This document shows, in pieces, positions 24,744 through 32,791 of a DNA stretch of 33,411 bases. Source of the DNA: Acidovorax sp. (lineage in GTDB: Bacteria; Pseudomonadota; Gammaproteobacteria; Burkholderiales; Burkholderiaceae_C); assembly GCA_018780365.1 (NCBI GenBank), contig JADMJR010000201.1, positions 1 through 33,411 of the forward strand, read 5' to 3'. Every line of letters begins with the position of its first letter. The first letter of the stretch is position 1. The translations under genes were made by a program, and so were the position numbers. Below the pieces are notes generated by a model that worked only from the letters and a program-made list of their open reading frames with translations, was not told the origin of the DNA and did no database searches.

Positions 24744-26441
24744 ATGCGTCCGCACCATAAGTTCTGGCCCCGCCGCCTGCCGCATGCCATCACCCTGCCG
24801 GCCACCTCGCTGTGGGACAACCTGGCCATCAACGCTCGCCGCTACCCCGACAAGCCCGCGCTGGTCTTTTTTGGCAGCACCGTGACCTATGCGCAGCTGG
24901 CCGCCGGAGCCGAGCGCATGGCGGCGCGGCTGGCCAGCCTGGGGGTGCAGCGGGGCGACCGGGTGGTGCTGTGCATGCAAAACTGCCCGCAGCTGGTGAT
25001 GGCGCACTTTGCCATCCTGCGTGCCAATGCAGTGGTGGTGCCGGTCAACCCCATGAACCGGGCCGAGGAGCTCAAGCACTACATCACCGACCCCGATACC
25101 AAGGTGGCCTTCACCACGGGCGACCTGGCCCCCGAGCTGGCCAAGGCCAGCAATGCGTTGCACCCTTCCGAACGGCTGGCGCACCTGGTGGTGACGCAGT
25201 TCACCGATGCGTTTGATGCGGGCGTGACGGGTGCTGATGCGCCGCCCGAGGCCTGGGCTGAGTGGCTGGGCACGCGACATCCGCTGCCCGTGCTGGACGG
25301 CGGCGAGGCCCATGCCTGGGTGGATGCCTTGGCCTGCACCGATGCCCCCCCGGCGCTGGCGGTGGGGCCGGAAGACCTGGCGCTGCTGCCCTACACCAGC
25401 GGCACCACCGGCCTGCCCAAGGGCTGCATGCACCTGCACAAGAGCATCATGCACAACGCCGTGGCCAGCAGCCTGTGGGGCAACGGATCGGCCGACAACG
25501 TGACGCTGGCCGTGGTGCCCATGTTCCACATCACCGGCATGGTGAGCGTGATGCATGCGTCCATCTACAGCGGTGCCACCATCGTGATCATGCCCCGCTG
25601 GGACCGCGACCTGGCCGGGCGATTGATCTCGCGCTGGCAGGTCACGAACTGGACCAACATCCCCACCATGGTCATCGACCTGCTGGGCAGCCCCCATTTC
25701 GCAAGCTACGACCTGTCCAGCCTGGTCTACATCGGCGGTGGCGGCGCGGCCATGCCCCAGGCCGTGGCCCAGCGCCTGCTGGAGCAGTATGGCCTGCGCT
25801 ATGCCGAAGGCTATGGCCTGACGGAGACGGCCGCGCCTTCGCACTCCAACCCGCCTGACCACCCCAAGCAGCAGTGCCTGGGCATCCCCTTCATGAGCAC
25901 CGATGCGCGGGTGATCGACCCCGACACGCTGCAGGAGGTGCCCATGGGCGAGCAGGGCGAGATCATCATCCACGGCCCCGAGGTGTTCGAGGGTTACTGG
26001 AAGCGGCCGGACGCCACGGCGTCGTCCTTCATCGAGTTCGAGGGCAAGCGCTTTTTCCGCTCGGGTGATCTGGGGCGCATGGACGAGGAGGGCTACTTTT
26101 TCCTGACCGACCGGTTGAAGCGCATGATCAACGCGAGCGGCTTCAAGGTGTGGCCGGCCGAGGTGGAGGCGCTGATGTTCCGCCACCCCGCGATCCAGGA
26201 GGCCTGCATCATTGCCGCCAAGGACAGCTACCGGGGCGAGACGGTGAAGGCCGTGGTGGTGGTGCGTGCCACGCACAAGGACACCACGACCGAGCAGCAG
26301 ATCATCGACTGGTGCCGCGAGAACATGGCGGTGTACAAGGTGCCGCGCATCGTGCAGTTTGTGAATGCTCTGCCCAAAAGTGGCAGTGGCAAGGTGATGT
26401 GGCGTGCGCTGCAGGAGCAGGAGCAAGAACAGGCGGCTTAG
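24744..26441 (+). CDS. Medium/long-chain acyl-CoA synthetase (AMP-binding family)
   Basis: This enzyme activates a carboxylic acid with ATP and joins it to CoA. The 565-residue product has the diagnostic P-loop YTSGTTGLPKG (217-227), the acyl/adenylate-binding segment EGYGLTETAAPSHSN, the hinge region RSGDLG with the following FFLTDRLKRMI, and the C-terminal catalytic Lys in KSGSGKVMW. It resembles fatty-acyl-CoA ligases acting in beta-oxidation, but the chain length cannot be read from sequence. A good AAAAGGAGA ribosome site precedes the ATG. It is monocistronic, between the defence island and a terminator. Confidence 0.9.
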   Translation: MRPHHKFWPRRLPHAITLPATSLWDNLAINARRYPDKPALVFFGSTVTYAQLAAGAERMAARLASLGVQRGDRVVLCMQNCPQLVMAHFAILRANAVVVPVNPMNRAEELKHYITDPDTKVAFTTGDLAPELAKASNALHPSERLAHLVVTQFTDAFDAGVTGADAPPEAWAEWLGTRHPLPVLDGGEAHAWVDALACTDAPPALAVGPEDLALLPYTSGTTGLPKGCMHLHKSIMHNAVASSLWGNGSADNVTLAVVPMFHITGMVSVMHASIYSGATIVIMPRWDRDLAGRLISRWQVTNWTNIPTMVIDLLGSPHFASYDLSSLVYIGGGGAAMPQAVAQRLLEQYGLRYAEGYGLTETAAPSHSNPPDHPKQQCLGIPFMSTDARVIDPDTLQEVPMGEQGEIIIHGPEVFEGYWKRPDATASSFIEFEGKRFFRSGDLGRMDEEGYFFLTDRLKRMINASGFKVWPAEVEALMFRHPAIQEACIIAAKDSYRGETVKAVVVVRATHKDTTTEQQIIDWCRENMAVYKVPRIVQFVNALPKSGSGKVMWRALQEQEQEQAA

Positions 26442-26514
26442 TAAGGGCGCAAGCGCAACGGGCGGGGTAGCAGCCTGTTGGGGCGTCGCCTCCTGTTGGT
26501 TTCCCAAGGATCAG

Positions 26515-26546
26515 GGGCTGCCGGTGTTGCCGTCGGCAGCCCTTTT
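26515..26546 (+). terminator. Intrinsic terminator after the acyl-CoA synthetase
   Basis: The stem GGGCTGCCG pairs with CGGCAGCCC around a 10-nt loop and is followed by TTTT on the plus strand. It lies 74 bp after the stop and just before the convergent end of the PilZ gene. Confidence 0.8.
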
Positions 26547-26557
26547 GGCGGGTGGGG

Positions 26558-26932
26558 TCAGGGCGATGCGGAGGCGGTGGTCAGCTCGCCCAGGTCGCGC
26601 TCCAGCAGGGCGGGGTCGCCCAGTTGCAGCTCGATCAGGCGGCGCAGGTGGGTCACGCTGTCCAGGTCGATGCCCCGGCACAACAGGCCGGTGTGCAGGC
26701 CCTGCACGTGGGCCACTTCGGTGGACATGGCGATGTGGTTGCCGGTTTCGGCCAGGGGAATGGTGATCTGGCAGAGCATGCCGGGTTCCAGCTCGGCCTG
26801 AGCGGGCACGGTGATCAGCGCACCCTTGAGGGACAGGTCCAGCACATGTACGCTGAAGGCGTCGCGCGAGGTGGTGAGCAGGGCCGGCGCATCAAAACTG
26901 ACACGAACAAAGTGGCGGCGTTCATGGGGCAT
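26558..26932 (-). CDS. PilZ-domain protein, probable cyclic-di-GMP receptor
   Basis: PilZ domains bind cyclic-di-GMP and pass the signal to motility, pili or polysaccharide machinery. The 124-residue product is little more than the domain itself, with the two nucleotide-binding motifs RRxxxR (Arg5-Arg6-His-Phe-Val-Arg10) and DxSxxG (Asp32-Leu-Ser34-Leu-Lys-Gly37). The ATG at MPHERRHF was chosen because AGGAGA lies 6 bp upstream; an in-frame ATG 33 bp earlier has no such site. It is divergent from a GGDEF-EAL gene, 126 bp apart, so maker/breaker and receptor may be co-regulated. Confidence 0.92.
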   Translation of the reverse strand: MPHERRHFVRVSFDAPALLTTSRDAFSVHVLDLSLKGALITVPAQAELEPGMLCQITIPLAETGNHIAMSTEVAHVQGLHTGLLCRGIDLDSVTHLRRLIELQLGDPALLERDLGELTTASASP

Positions 26933-27058
26933 CGCTGTCTCCTGGGCGAAGCGTGGGGTTGGCACATGCTACTCCAACCCCCGCCGGGGCAGATTGTCTT
27001 TGGAGCTTTTTGCAAGCTTTCGTTACCATGGGCCTTCCGCCGTTGAGGGAGTCAGGCT

Positions 27059-30019
27059 GTGGGTCCAGGCGTGTTCCGGTTCAGGCGCCGATGTGTCGGC
27101 TGGCTGCGATGGTTTGTGGTGCTGCCCTTGCTATGGGCCTGCGCCAGCGTGCCTGCGGCGCCGCGCGAGCTGCGCGTGGGGGTGTACTCCAACGAGCCCA
27201 AGGTGTTTGTCGATGGTGACGGCAAGGCCGCCGGCATTTTTGTGGACCTGCTGCAACTGGTGGCCGTGCGCGAGCAGTGGACGCTGAAGTTCGTGCCTTG
27301 CAACTGGCAGGACTGCCTGGACGCCCTGCGCGCGGGGCAGCTTGATCTGATGCCGGATGTGGCGCGCTCGGCCGAGCGCGAGGCTTTGTACGATTTTCAC
27401 ACCCTGCCGGTGCTGCACAGCTGGTCGCAGATCTACCGCGCACCGGGCAGCGCCATCCACTCGCTGTTTGACCTGCAGGGCAAGCGGGTGGCGGTGCTCA
27501 AGGGGTCGGTGCAACGTGCCACCTTCATCAACATGGTGGACAGTTTTGGCATCCAGGTGTCGCTGGTGGATGCACCCAGCCTCATCGATGCCTTTGCGCT
27601 GGTGCAGCGCGGCGACGCCGATGCGGTGATTGCCAACCATCTGTTCGGCAACTTTCATTCGGCCCGGTATGGGGTGACGGATTCGGGCATCGTTTTCCAG
27701 CCGGCCACCCTGTTTTATGCCACCGGCACCGGGCGCAACGCGGATGTGCTGGCGGCCATCGACCGCTCGGTGCAGGACTGGCGCAGCGGCGCCGACCCGG
27801 CCTACACCGAGGTGCTGCGCCAATGGGGTGTGCAGGCGCAGGAGGGGCGGGTTTCGCCGCTGCTGTGGTGGGGCCTGGGCGGGCTGCTGGTTTTCAGCCT
27901 GCTGGCGGTGCTCACGGTGCTGCTGCTGCGCCGACAGGTGCAGGAGCGCACCCGCCACCTCCAGGACAGCGAGCAGAAGCTGGCCACCATTTTGGACAGC
28001 GTGGGCGCCTTCATCTACATCAAGGGCCTGGACTACCGCTACCAGTACGCCAACCACCACACGCTCAAGCTGTTTGGCAAGACGGCCAGCGAGGTGGTGG
28101 GGCATGACGACGGCGTTGTGTTTGACGCCGCCACGGCCGCGCAGCTGCGTGCCAATGACCGGCGTGTGCTGGAGGATGGCGAGACGCTGGAGGCCGAGGA
28201 GGTGAACACCCAGCGGGCCACGGGCGAGACCCGGGCCTACCTGTCCGTCAAGATCCCGCTGCGCCATGCCAACGGCAGCATCCATGCGCTGTGCGGCATT
28301 TCCACCGACATCACCGAGCGCCGCAAGGCCGAGGAGTCGCTGCAGATCGCGGCCACGGTGTTCGAGTCGTTCGAGGGCATGATCGTCACCGGGCCCGACC
28401 AGCGCATCCTCAAGGCCAACCAGGCCTATGCGCGCCTGACCGGCTATGCGGTGGAGGAACTGGTAGGGCAGACGCCCCGGCTGCTGCACTCGGGGCGGCA
28501 GGACGCCGGGTTTTACGCCAGCATGAAAACCGCGCTGCGCACCACCGGTGTGTGGCAGGGCGAGGTGTGGAACCGGCGCAAGGACGGCACGGAATACCCG
28601 GCCTGGATCACCATCACCGCAGTGCGCGCGCCCGAGGGCGACATCACGCACTATGTGGGCACCCAGACCGACATCTCCAGCCGCAAGGCGGCCGAGGAGG
28701 AGATCCGCCTGCTGGCCTTCTACGACCCGCTCACCGGCCTGCCCAACCGCCGTCTGATGACCGACCGCCTCCAGCACAGCCTGGTGGCCAGCGCGCGGGC
28801 CGGCACCGGAGGGGCGCTGCTGTTTGTGGATTTGGACAACTTCAAGGATCTCAATGACACCCAGGGCCATGAGCTGGGCGACCAGCTCTTGCGCCAGGTG
28901 GCGGCCCGCCTGGCGGGCTGCTTGCGTGTGGGCGACACGGTGGCGCGCCTGGGGGGCGACGAGTTCATCGTGCTGCTGGAGGGGCTCAGCCTGCTGGCAC
29001 ATGAAGCCGCTGGCCAGGCCGAGGCGGTGGGGCGCACGGTGCTGCAGGCCCTGAGCCAAAGCTACCAGCTCGACGGCATGGTGCACCACAGCTCTTGCAG
29101 CATTGGTATTGCCCTGTACACCGATGCGCAGGGTTCGGTGGACGAGCTGCTCAAGCATGGCGATATGGCGATGTACCAGGCCAAGGGGGCCGGGCGCAAC
29201 ACCTTGCGGTTTTTTGACCCGCGCACCCAGGCCGATGTGACCGCACGCACACTGCTGGAGGCAGGGCTGCGCGAAGCGCTGCGCGACGGCCAGTTTTTGT
29301 TGCACTACCAGGCGCAGATCAGCGCACACCACGGCGTGGTGGGGGCCGAGGCCCTGGTGCGCTGGCAGCACCCGCTGCGCGGTTTGGTGTCGCCGGCCGA
29401 GTTCATCCCGGTGGCCGAAGCCTCGGGCCTGATCATGCCGCTGGGCGCATGGATTCTGCGCGCCGCCTGCCTGCAGCTGGTGCAGTGGGCGCAGGATGCG
29501 CACACCGCGCACTGGACGCTGGCCGTCAACGTGAGTGCGCGGCAGTTCCGCCACAGCCACTTTGTGGACGAAGTGCTGGGCGTGCTGGAGGAAACCGGCG
29601 CCAAGCCCCACCGCCTGAAACTGGAGTTGACCGAGACCCTGCTGCTCGACGATGTGGAAGACACCATCGAGCGCATGGAGCAGCTGCGCCGCCACGGCGT
29701 GGGCTTTTCGCTCGACGACTTTGGCACGGGCTACTCCAGCCTGAGTTACCTCAAGCGCCTGCCGCTGGACCAGCTCAAGATCGACCAGGGTTTTGTGCGC
29801 AACCTGCTCACCGATGCGGACGACGCCAGCATTGCCCGCACCATCGTGACGCTGGCGCGCAGCATGGACCTGGGGGTGATTGCCGAAGGCGTGGAAACCA
29901 CGGAGCAGCGCGACATGCTGGCCAGCCTGGGCTGCCACACCTGGCAGGGCTACCTGTTTGGGCGCCCCGGCCCGGCTGCGGCCCTGCAGGCGGCGGCCGC
30001 CCAGGCGCAGGTGCCCTGA
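27059..30019 (+). CDS. GGDEF-EAL protein with periplasmic solute-binding sensor and two PAS domains
   Basis: This 986-residue membrane protein makes and/or breaks cyclic-di-GMP. In order: a signal/anchor segment (about 14-34), a bacterial solute-binding family 3 domain facing the periplasm (about 37-260, starting RELRVGVYSNEPKVF), a membrane helix (about 265-290), two PAS domains (about 300-425 and 430-555), a GGDEF domain with intact GGDEF (632-636), and an EAL domain with intact EAL (764-766), NVSARQF, ELTET, DDFGTGYSS and AEGVET. Both active sites look functional. The start is GTG with GAGGGAG 7 bp upstream. It is divergent from a PilZ gene. An extracellular amino acid or similar small solute is the likely input; its identity is unknown. 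Confidence 0.93.
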   Translation: MGPGVFRFRRRCVGWLRWFVVLPLLWACASVPAAPRELRVGVYSNEPKVFVDGDGKAAGIFVDLLQLVAVREQWTLKFVPCNWQDCLDALRAGQLDLMPDVARSAEREALYDFHTLPVLHSWSQIYRAPGSAIHSLFDLQGKRVAVLKGSVQRATFINMVDSFGIQVSLVDAPSLIDAFALVQRGDADAVIANHLFGNFHSARYGVTDSGIVFQPATLFYATGTGRNADVLAAIDRSVQDWRSGADPAYTEVLRQWGVQAQEGRVSPLLWWGLGGLLVFSLLAVLTVLLLRRQVQERTRHLQDSEQKLATILDSVGAFIYIKGLDYRYQYANHHTLKLFGKTASEVVGHDDGVVFDAATAAQLRANDRRVLEDGETLEAEEVNTQRATGETRAYLSVKIPLRHANGSIHALCGISTDITERRKAEESLQIAATVFESFEGMIVTGPDQRILKANQAYARLTGYAVEELVGQTPRLLHSGRQDAGFYASMKTALRTTGVWQGEVWNRRKDGTEYPAWITITAVRAPEGDITHYVGTQTDISSRKAAEEEIRLLAFYDPLTGLPNRRLMTDRLQHSLVASARAGTGGALLFVDLDNFKDLNDTQGHELGDQLLRQVAARLAGCLRVGDTVARLGGDEFIVLLEGLSLLAHEAAGQAEAVGRTVLQALSQSYQLDGMVHHSSCSIGIALYTDAQGSVDELLKHGDMAMYQAKGAGRNTLRFFDPRTQADVTARTLLEAGLREALRDGQFLLHYQAQISAHHGVVGAEALVRWQHPLRGLVSPAEFIPVAEASGLIMPLGAWILRAACLQLVQWAQDAHTAHWTLAVNVSARQFRHSHFVDEVLGVLEETGAKPHRLKLELTETLLLDDVEDTIERMEQLRRHGVGFSLDDFGTGYSSLSYLKRLPLDQLKIDQGFVRNLLTDADDASIARTIVTLARSMDLGVIAEGVETTEQRDMLASLGCHTWQGYLFGRPGPAAALQAAAAQAQVP

Positions 30020-30050
30020 CGGGAGCGGCGCTGGTGCGGCGTAAGGTGTG

Positions 30051-30118
30051 TTTTTACTCCTTTTTTGATAGCTTATTTTCTATGATGGATGAGCGGTAGC
30101 GGCTATTTTTATTTGTAA
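30051..30118 (-). repeat. Dispersed AGCTATCAAA repeat, reversed copy
   Basis: Read on the minus strand this contains AAAAATAGCCGCTACCGC and then AAGCTATCAAAAAAGGAG. It aligns with 21498-21554 without a gap over the core. It lies just after the GGDEF-EAL stop. The rest of 30020-30308 shows no gene. Confidence 0.7.
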
Positions 30119-30308
30119 AATTCAAGGGTGTGCCGCTTCCGCGTGGCGGGCCCCTTGTGCGCCGTATCTGTCGCCATTGGCTGACATCTTGGACGCGCCC
30201 CTGGGGGTAAGGTAGGGCAGGCCTTGCGGCCAGCGCAGGCCACCCCGGCCCGTGCAGCGGTTGGCATGCTCTGCGTGCACCCCGCAGGCCAGTTTTTCGG
30301 AGTCCCCC

Positions 30309-30836
30309 ATGAACACAATCACCACGACCTTCACCACCATCCGCCACCTGGTGGCAGGCACCACGGCCGCCCTGCTGCTGGCGGTTGCCGGCGGCGCCCA
30401 CGCCCAGGCCTATGTCAACGCCACGGTGGGGGGCGAGCTGGCACCCGGCGTGTATGGCCGCATCAACATCGGCAACGCACCGCCACCACCGCTGATCTAC
30501 GCCGAGCCCGTCATCATCCACCGCCCGGCGGTGGTGGTGCCACGCGCACCGATCTACCTGTATGTGCCCCCGGGCCATGCCAAGAACTGGGGCAAACACT
30601 GCGGCCGCTACAACGCCTGCAACCAGCCGGTGTATTTTGTGCAGGAGCCCCCACCGCGCCGTGGCCCTGCGCACCGTGGCCACGGCCGCGATGACCGCCG
30701 CTGGGACGACGACCACCGCCACGGCGGCGGCAAACACGACCGTGACCACGGGCGTGGCCATGGCCGGGGGGACGACCGGGGTGATCGCGGAGAGCGGGGC
30801 GAAGGCCGTGGCAAGGGCCATGGCCACCGGGACTGA
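30309..30836 (+). CDS. Secreted His/Asp/Arg/Gly-rich protein of unknown function
   Basis: The 175-residue product begins with a clear Sec signal peptide (hydrophobic TTAALLLAVAGGAHA, cleavage likely after Ala32). A Pro-rich middle part follows, with VPPGHAKNWGKHCGRYNACN, a pattern I have seen in uncharacterised Burkholderiales proteins, and Cys pairs that could form a disulfide. The last 55 residues are almost only His, Arg, Asp and Gly, suited to binding metal ions or polyanions. The ATG was chosen because CGGAG lies 6 bp upstream and the signal peptide starts there. It stands alone. Function is unknown; periplasmic metal binding is only a guess. Confidence 0.8.
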   Translation: MNTITTTFTTIRHLVAGTTAALLLAVAGGAHAQAYVNATVGGELAPGVYGRINIGNAPPPPLIYAEPVIIHRPAVVVPRAPIYLYVPPGHAKNWGKHCGRYNACNQPVYFVQEPPPRRGPAHRGHGRDDRRWDDDHRHGGGKHDRDHGRGHGRGDDRGDRGERGEGRGKGHGHRD

Positions 30837-30863
30837 GACCGGTATGCGTTCAAAAGTATCCAT

Positions 30864-30923
30864 CCGTTCACGCTGAGCTCGTCGAAGCGCCGCGCGAGGT
30901 GTCGACAGGCTCCGGCTGAACGG
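30864..30923. repeat. REP-like hairpin, copy 3 (diverged)
   Basis: Arms CCGTTCACGCTGAGC and a diverged right arm ending GGCTGAACGG share the layout of the copies at 11371 and 19729, with substitutions in both arms. It lies between the His-rich protein gene and the dioxygenase gene. Confidence 0.75.
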
Positions 30924-31038
30924 CTTTGGTCGATTGAACGCGAATCCGCAGGACGGGCTTGTGAAGGCGGGAAGGGCGCCCGTTCCCTTGCGCCATCGCA
31001 GACGGTGGGCTGGCGCCAGCGGTTAAGCTCGGGCCTCT

Positions 31039-31812
31039 ATGGCCCAAGTCACCTTTTCCCCCCCATTCACCACCCCTTCCGAAGTCGCCAGCCAGCTGCG
31101 CCAGGGCGGTTATGCCGTGTTGTCCCCGGCGGCCGTGGCCCAGTGGGTGGGCTGTGATCTGTCTGCGCTGACGGGCCTCAACGGCGACTGGGCCACGCTG
31201 CCCCCCGATGATTTCCTGAAAGACGGTGGCCGCTACCGCCGCCGCCGCCATGCCTGTTTTGTGGTGCAGGGCGGGCAGGTGCAGCAGGCCCCCCACCGCG
31301 CGCATTGGCAGCCGGTGGAATACAACGCGCTGCATGGTGGCATGGAGCGCTGGTTTGCGCCCATGGAGCCCGCCACCGTGGCCCAGCCCGTGTGGCAGCA
31401 GTTGCTGGCCGCGCTGGCCGGAGTGTCCGACGCCGTGTTTGCTGGCCCGGATGCGCCCGCGCCCTGGTTTGTGGAGGCGCACCAGTTCCGCATCGACACC
31501 ACCGACGGCATTGGCCGCCCCACACCCGAGGGCGCGCACCGCGACGGCGTGGACCTGGTGGCGGTGTTTCTGGTGGGCCGCGAAGGCGTCAAGGGCGGCG
31601 AGACGCGTGTGTTTGAGGCCACCGGCCCCAGCGGCCAGCGTTTCACGCTCACCGAGCCCTGGTCGCTGCTGCTGCTGGACGATGCGCGCATGATCCACGA
31701 ATCCACCCCCATCCAGCCCCTGGCTGCGGGTGGCCACCGCGACACCCTGGTGGTGACTTGCCGGCGCGGCAACTTCCAGGGGGCCGATGTGGTGGGGCTG
31801 GCACCGGCCTGA
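31039..31812 (+). CDS. 2-oxoglutarate/Fe(II)-dependent dioxygenase family protein
   Basis: The 257-residue product carries the iron-binding facial triad His167-x-Asp169 (GAHRDGVD) and His220 (MIHEST), and a conserved Arg234 in GHRDTLVVT that suits 2-oxoglutarate binding. The overall pattern resembles the 2OG-Fe dioxygenase group that includes amino-acid hydroxylases (PF10014). Such enzymes hydroxylate small molecules with O2 and 2-oxoglutarate. The substrate is unknown. The start has no strong Shine-Dalgarno sequence, but the N-terminal residues fit the family. A single gene; a MITE lies downstream. Confidence 0.85.
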   Translation: MAQVTFSPPFTTPSEVASQLRQGGYAVLSPAAVAQWVGCDLSALTGLNGDWATLPPDDFLKDGGRYRRRRHACFVVQGGQVQQAPHRAHWQPVEYNALHGGMERWFAPMEPATVAQPVWQQLLAALAGVSDAVFAGPDAPAPWFVEAHQFRIDTTDGIGRPTPEGAHRDGVDLVAVFLVGREGVKGGETRVFEATGPSGQRFTLTEPWSLLLLDDARMIHESTPIQPLAAGGHRDTLVVTCRRGNFQGADVVGLAPA

Positions 31813-31900
31813 ACCCCGGCACATGAGTGCGCCCGATTTGATGCGAATCAAGATGCGCGGTATGGTGGCAGTTCACACTGATGCCCATGGCCAGGCCATA

Positions 31901-32119
31901 AGAACCTGTTCAAGATCTTTTCGGGGTCGCACAAGTCCCTTGCCGGGATGGGATGCTAGGCGCGGTGCGCCGCCAATAGCTCGGCTATTGGCAAGCGTCG
32001 CAACGCCGCAGACCGCCCGGCAAGGCACTTGCCCAAAGGGTTGGAGTGAAATCGGGCGATTGGACGCTCCGTCTGCTTGCACTCCAATGCGATCCCCGAA
32101 AAGATCTTGAACAGGTTCT
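31901..32119. mobile_element. MITE-like element with 26-bp perfect terminal inverted repeats and TA flanks
   Basis: The ends 31901-31926 and 32094-32119 are exact inverted copies (outer bases AGAACCTGTTCAAG). Each side is flanked by TA (31899-31900 and 32120-32121), the target duplication of IS630/Tc1-mariner elements. There is no transposase; the 219 bp can fold into a long stem. A second inner inverted pair lies at 31932-31947 and 32016-32031 (one mismatch), a small hairpin GCCAATAGC-TCG-GCTATTGGC at 31972-31992, and an 8-bp pair TTGGAGTG/CACTCCAA near 32041-32087. It fills most of the 343-bp gap before the usp gene, which otherwise shows only a ribosome site. Confidence 0.88.
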
Positions 32120-32155
32120 TAGCCCGGTCCCACCCCTCACTTAAGGAGAAGCACC

Positions 32156-32593
32156 ATGTTCAAGCACATTCTGGTTCCCGTCGATGGCTCCAAGACCTCG
32201 ATGCTGGCCGTGTCCAAGGCGGCCGCCCTGGCCAAGACCTTTGGCAGCACCGTGACGGCGGTGTATGTCGTCGACCCCTATCCCTTCACCGGTGTGGGCG
32301 CCGATTTTGCTTACGGCCAGGCGCAGTACATCAGCGCCGCCACGGCAGAGGCCAATGCTGCCTTGGATGCCACCAAAAAAGCCATGGCAGAAGCGGGTGT
32401 GCAGGCGACCGCCCTGGTGGGCGAGGGCCATGCGGTGCACGACGGCATCCTGCGCGCGCTCGAAAGCACCGGGGCCGACCTCATCGTGATGGGCTCGCAC
32501 GGCCGCCGGGGCCTGGAAAAGCTGGTGCTGGGCAGCGTCACGCAGCGCGTGCTGGGCGTGGTGCACATCCCGGTGCTGGTCGTGAGAGACTGA
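32156..32593 (+). CDS. Universal stress protein, UspA family
   Basis: Usp proteins are small cytoplasmic ATP- or AMP-binding stress proteins. The 145-residue single-domain product starts KHILVPVDGS, the family opening with the nucleotide-contacting Asp, and has the ATP-binding motif G-2x-G-9x-G-S (GSHGRRGLEKLVLGSV) near the end, so it is the ATP-binding kind. AAGGAGA lies 6 bp before the ATG. Transcription must start within or beyond the MITE upstream, because only 36 bp separate that element from the start codon. A two-way terminator follows. Confidence 0.93.
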   Translation: MFKHILVPVDGSKTSMLAVSKAAALAKTFGSTVTAVYVVDPYPFTGVGADFAYGQAQYISAATAEANAALDATKKAMAEAGVQATALVGEGHAVHDGILRALESTGADLIVMGSHGRRGLEKLVLGSVTQRVLGVVHIPVLVVRD

Positions 32594-32607
32594 ACGCCAT
32601 CCCCATG

Positions 32608-32635
32608 AAAAACGGCTCCGAAAGGAGCCGTTTTT
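32608..32635. terminator. Bidirectional intrinsic terminator after the usp gene
   Basis: A perfect stem AAAAACGGCTCC pairs with GGAGCCGTTTTT around a GAAA tetraloop, 14 bp after the usp stop. The A-run on the left lets it also stop transcription from the minus-strand gene. Confidence 0.92.
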
Positions 32636-32709
32636 CATTTCAGTTCTCGATGACGCCGCGCCTCCGCGCATCCCACATTCCACAGATCGTGGAGCAGGCA
32701 CACACCCCC

Positions 32710-32789
32710 GCCAGTGCACCCGTGGATCTGGCTCTGCCAGGCCACCGGGTGCGTCCCCCTTGGGGGAAGGCGCCGCAGGCGACTCAGGG
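32710..32789 (-). repeat. Dispersed 3'-UTR repeat, copy B
   Basis: Minus-strand copy of the element at 1545-1623, starting two bases after the stop of the tctC-family gene. The two copies differ by only a few bases plus one or two indels and share CAGATCCACGGGTGCACTGG. Both sit 3' of a gene in the gene's own direction. Confidence 0.8.
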
Positions 32790-32791
32790 AG

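Noticed and set aside
24621..26507. A 628-codon minus-strand open frame opposite the acyl-CoA synthetase
   Set aside because: Shadow; the plus-strand frame has all adenylate-forming motifs.
26933..27058. A sigma-54 promoter in the PilZ/GGDEF-EAL gap (TTGGCAC)
   Set aside because: The required GC at the right spacing is missing, so only half of the consensus is met.
27131..29938. A 935-codon open frame opposite the second GGDEF-EAL gene
   Set aside because: Antisense shadow with no recognisable domain.
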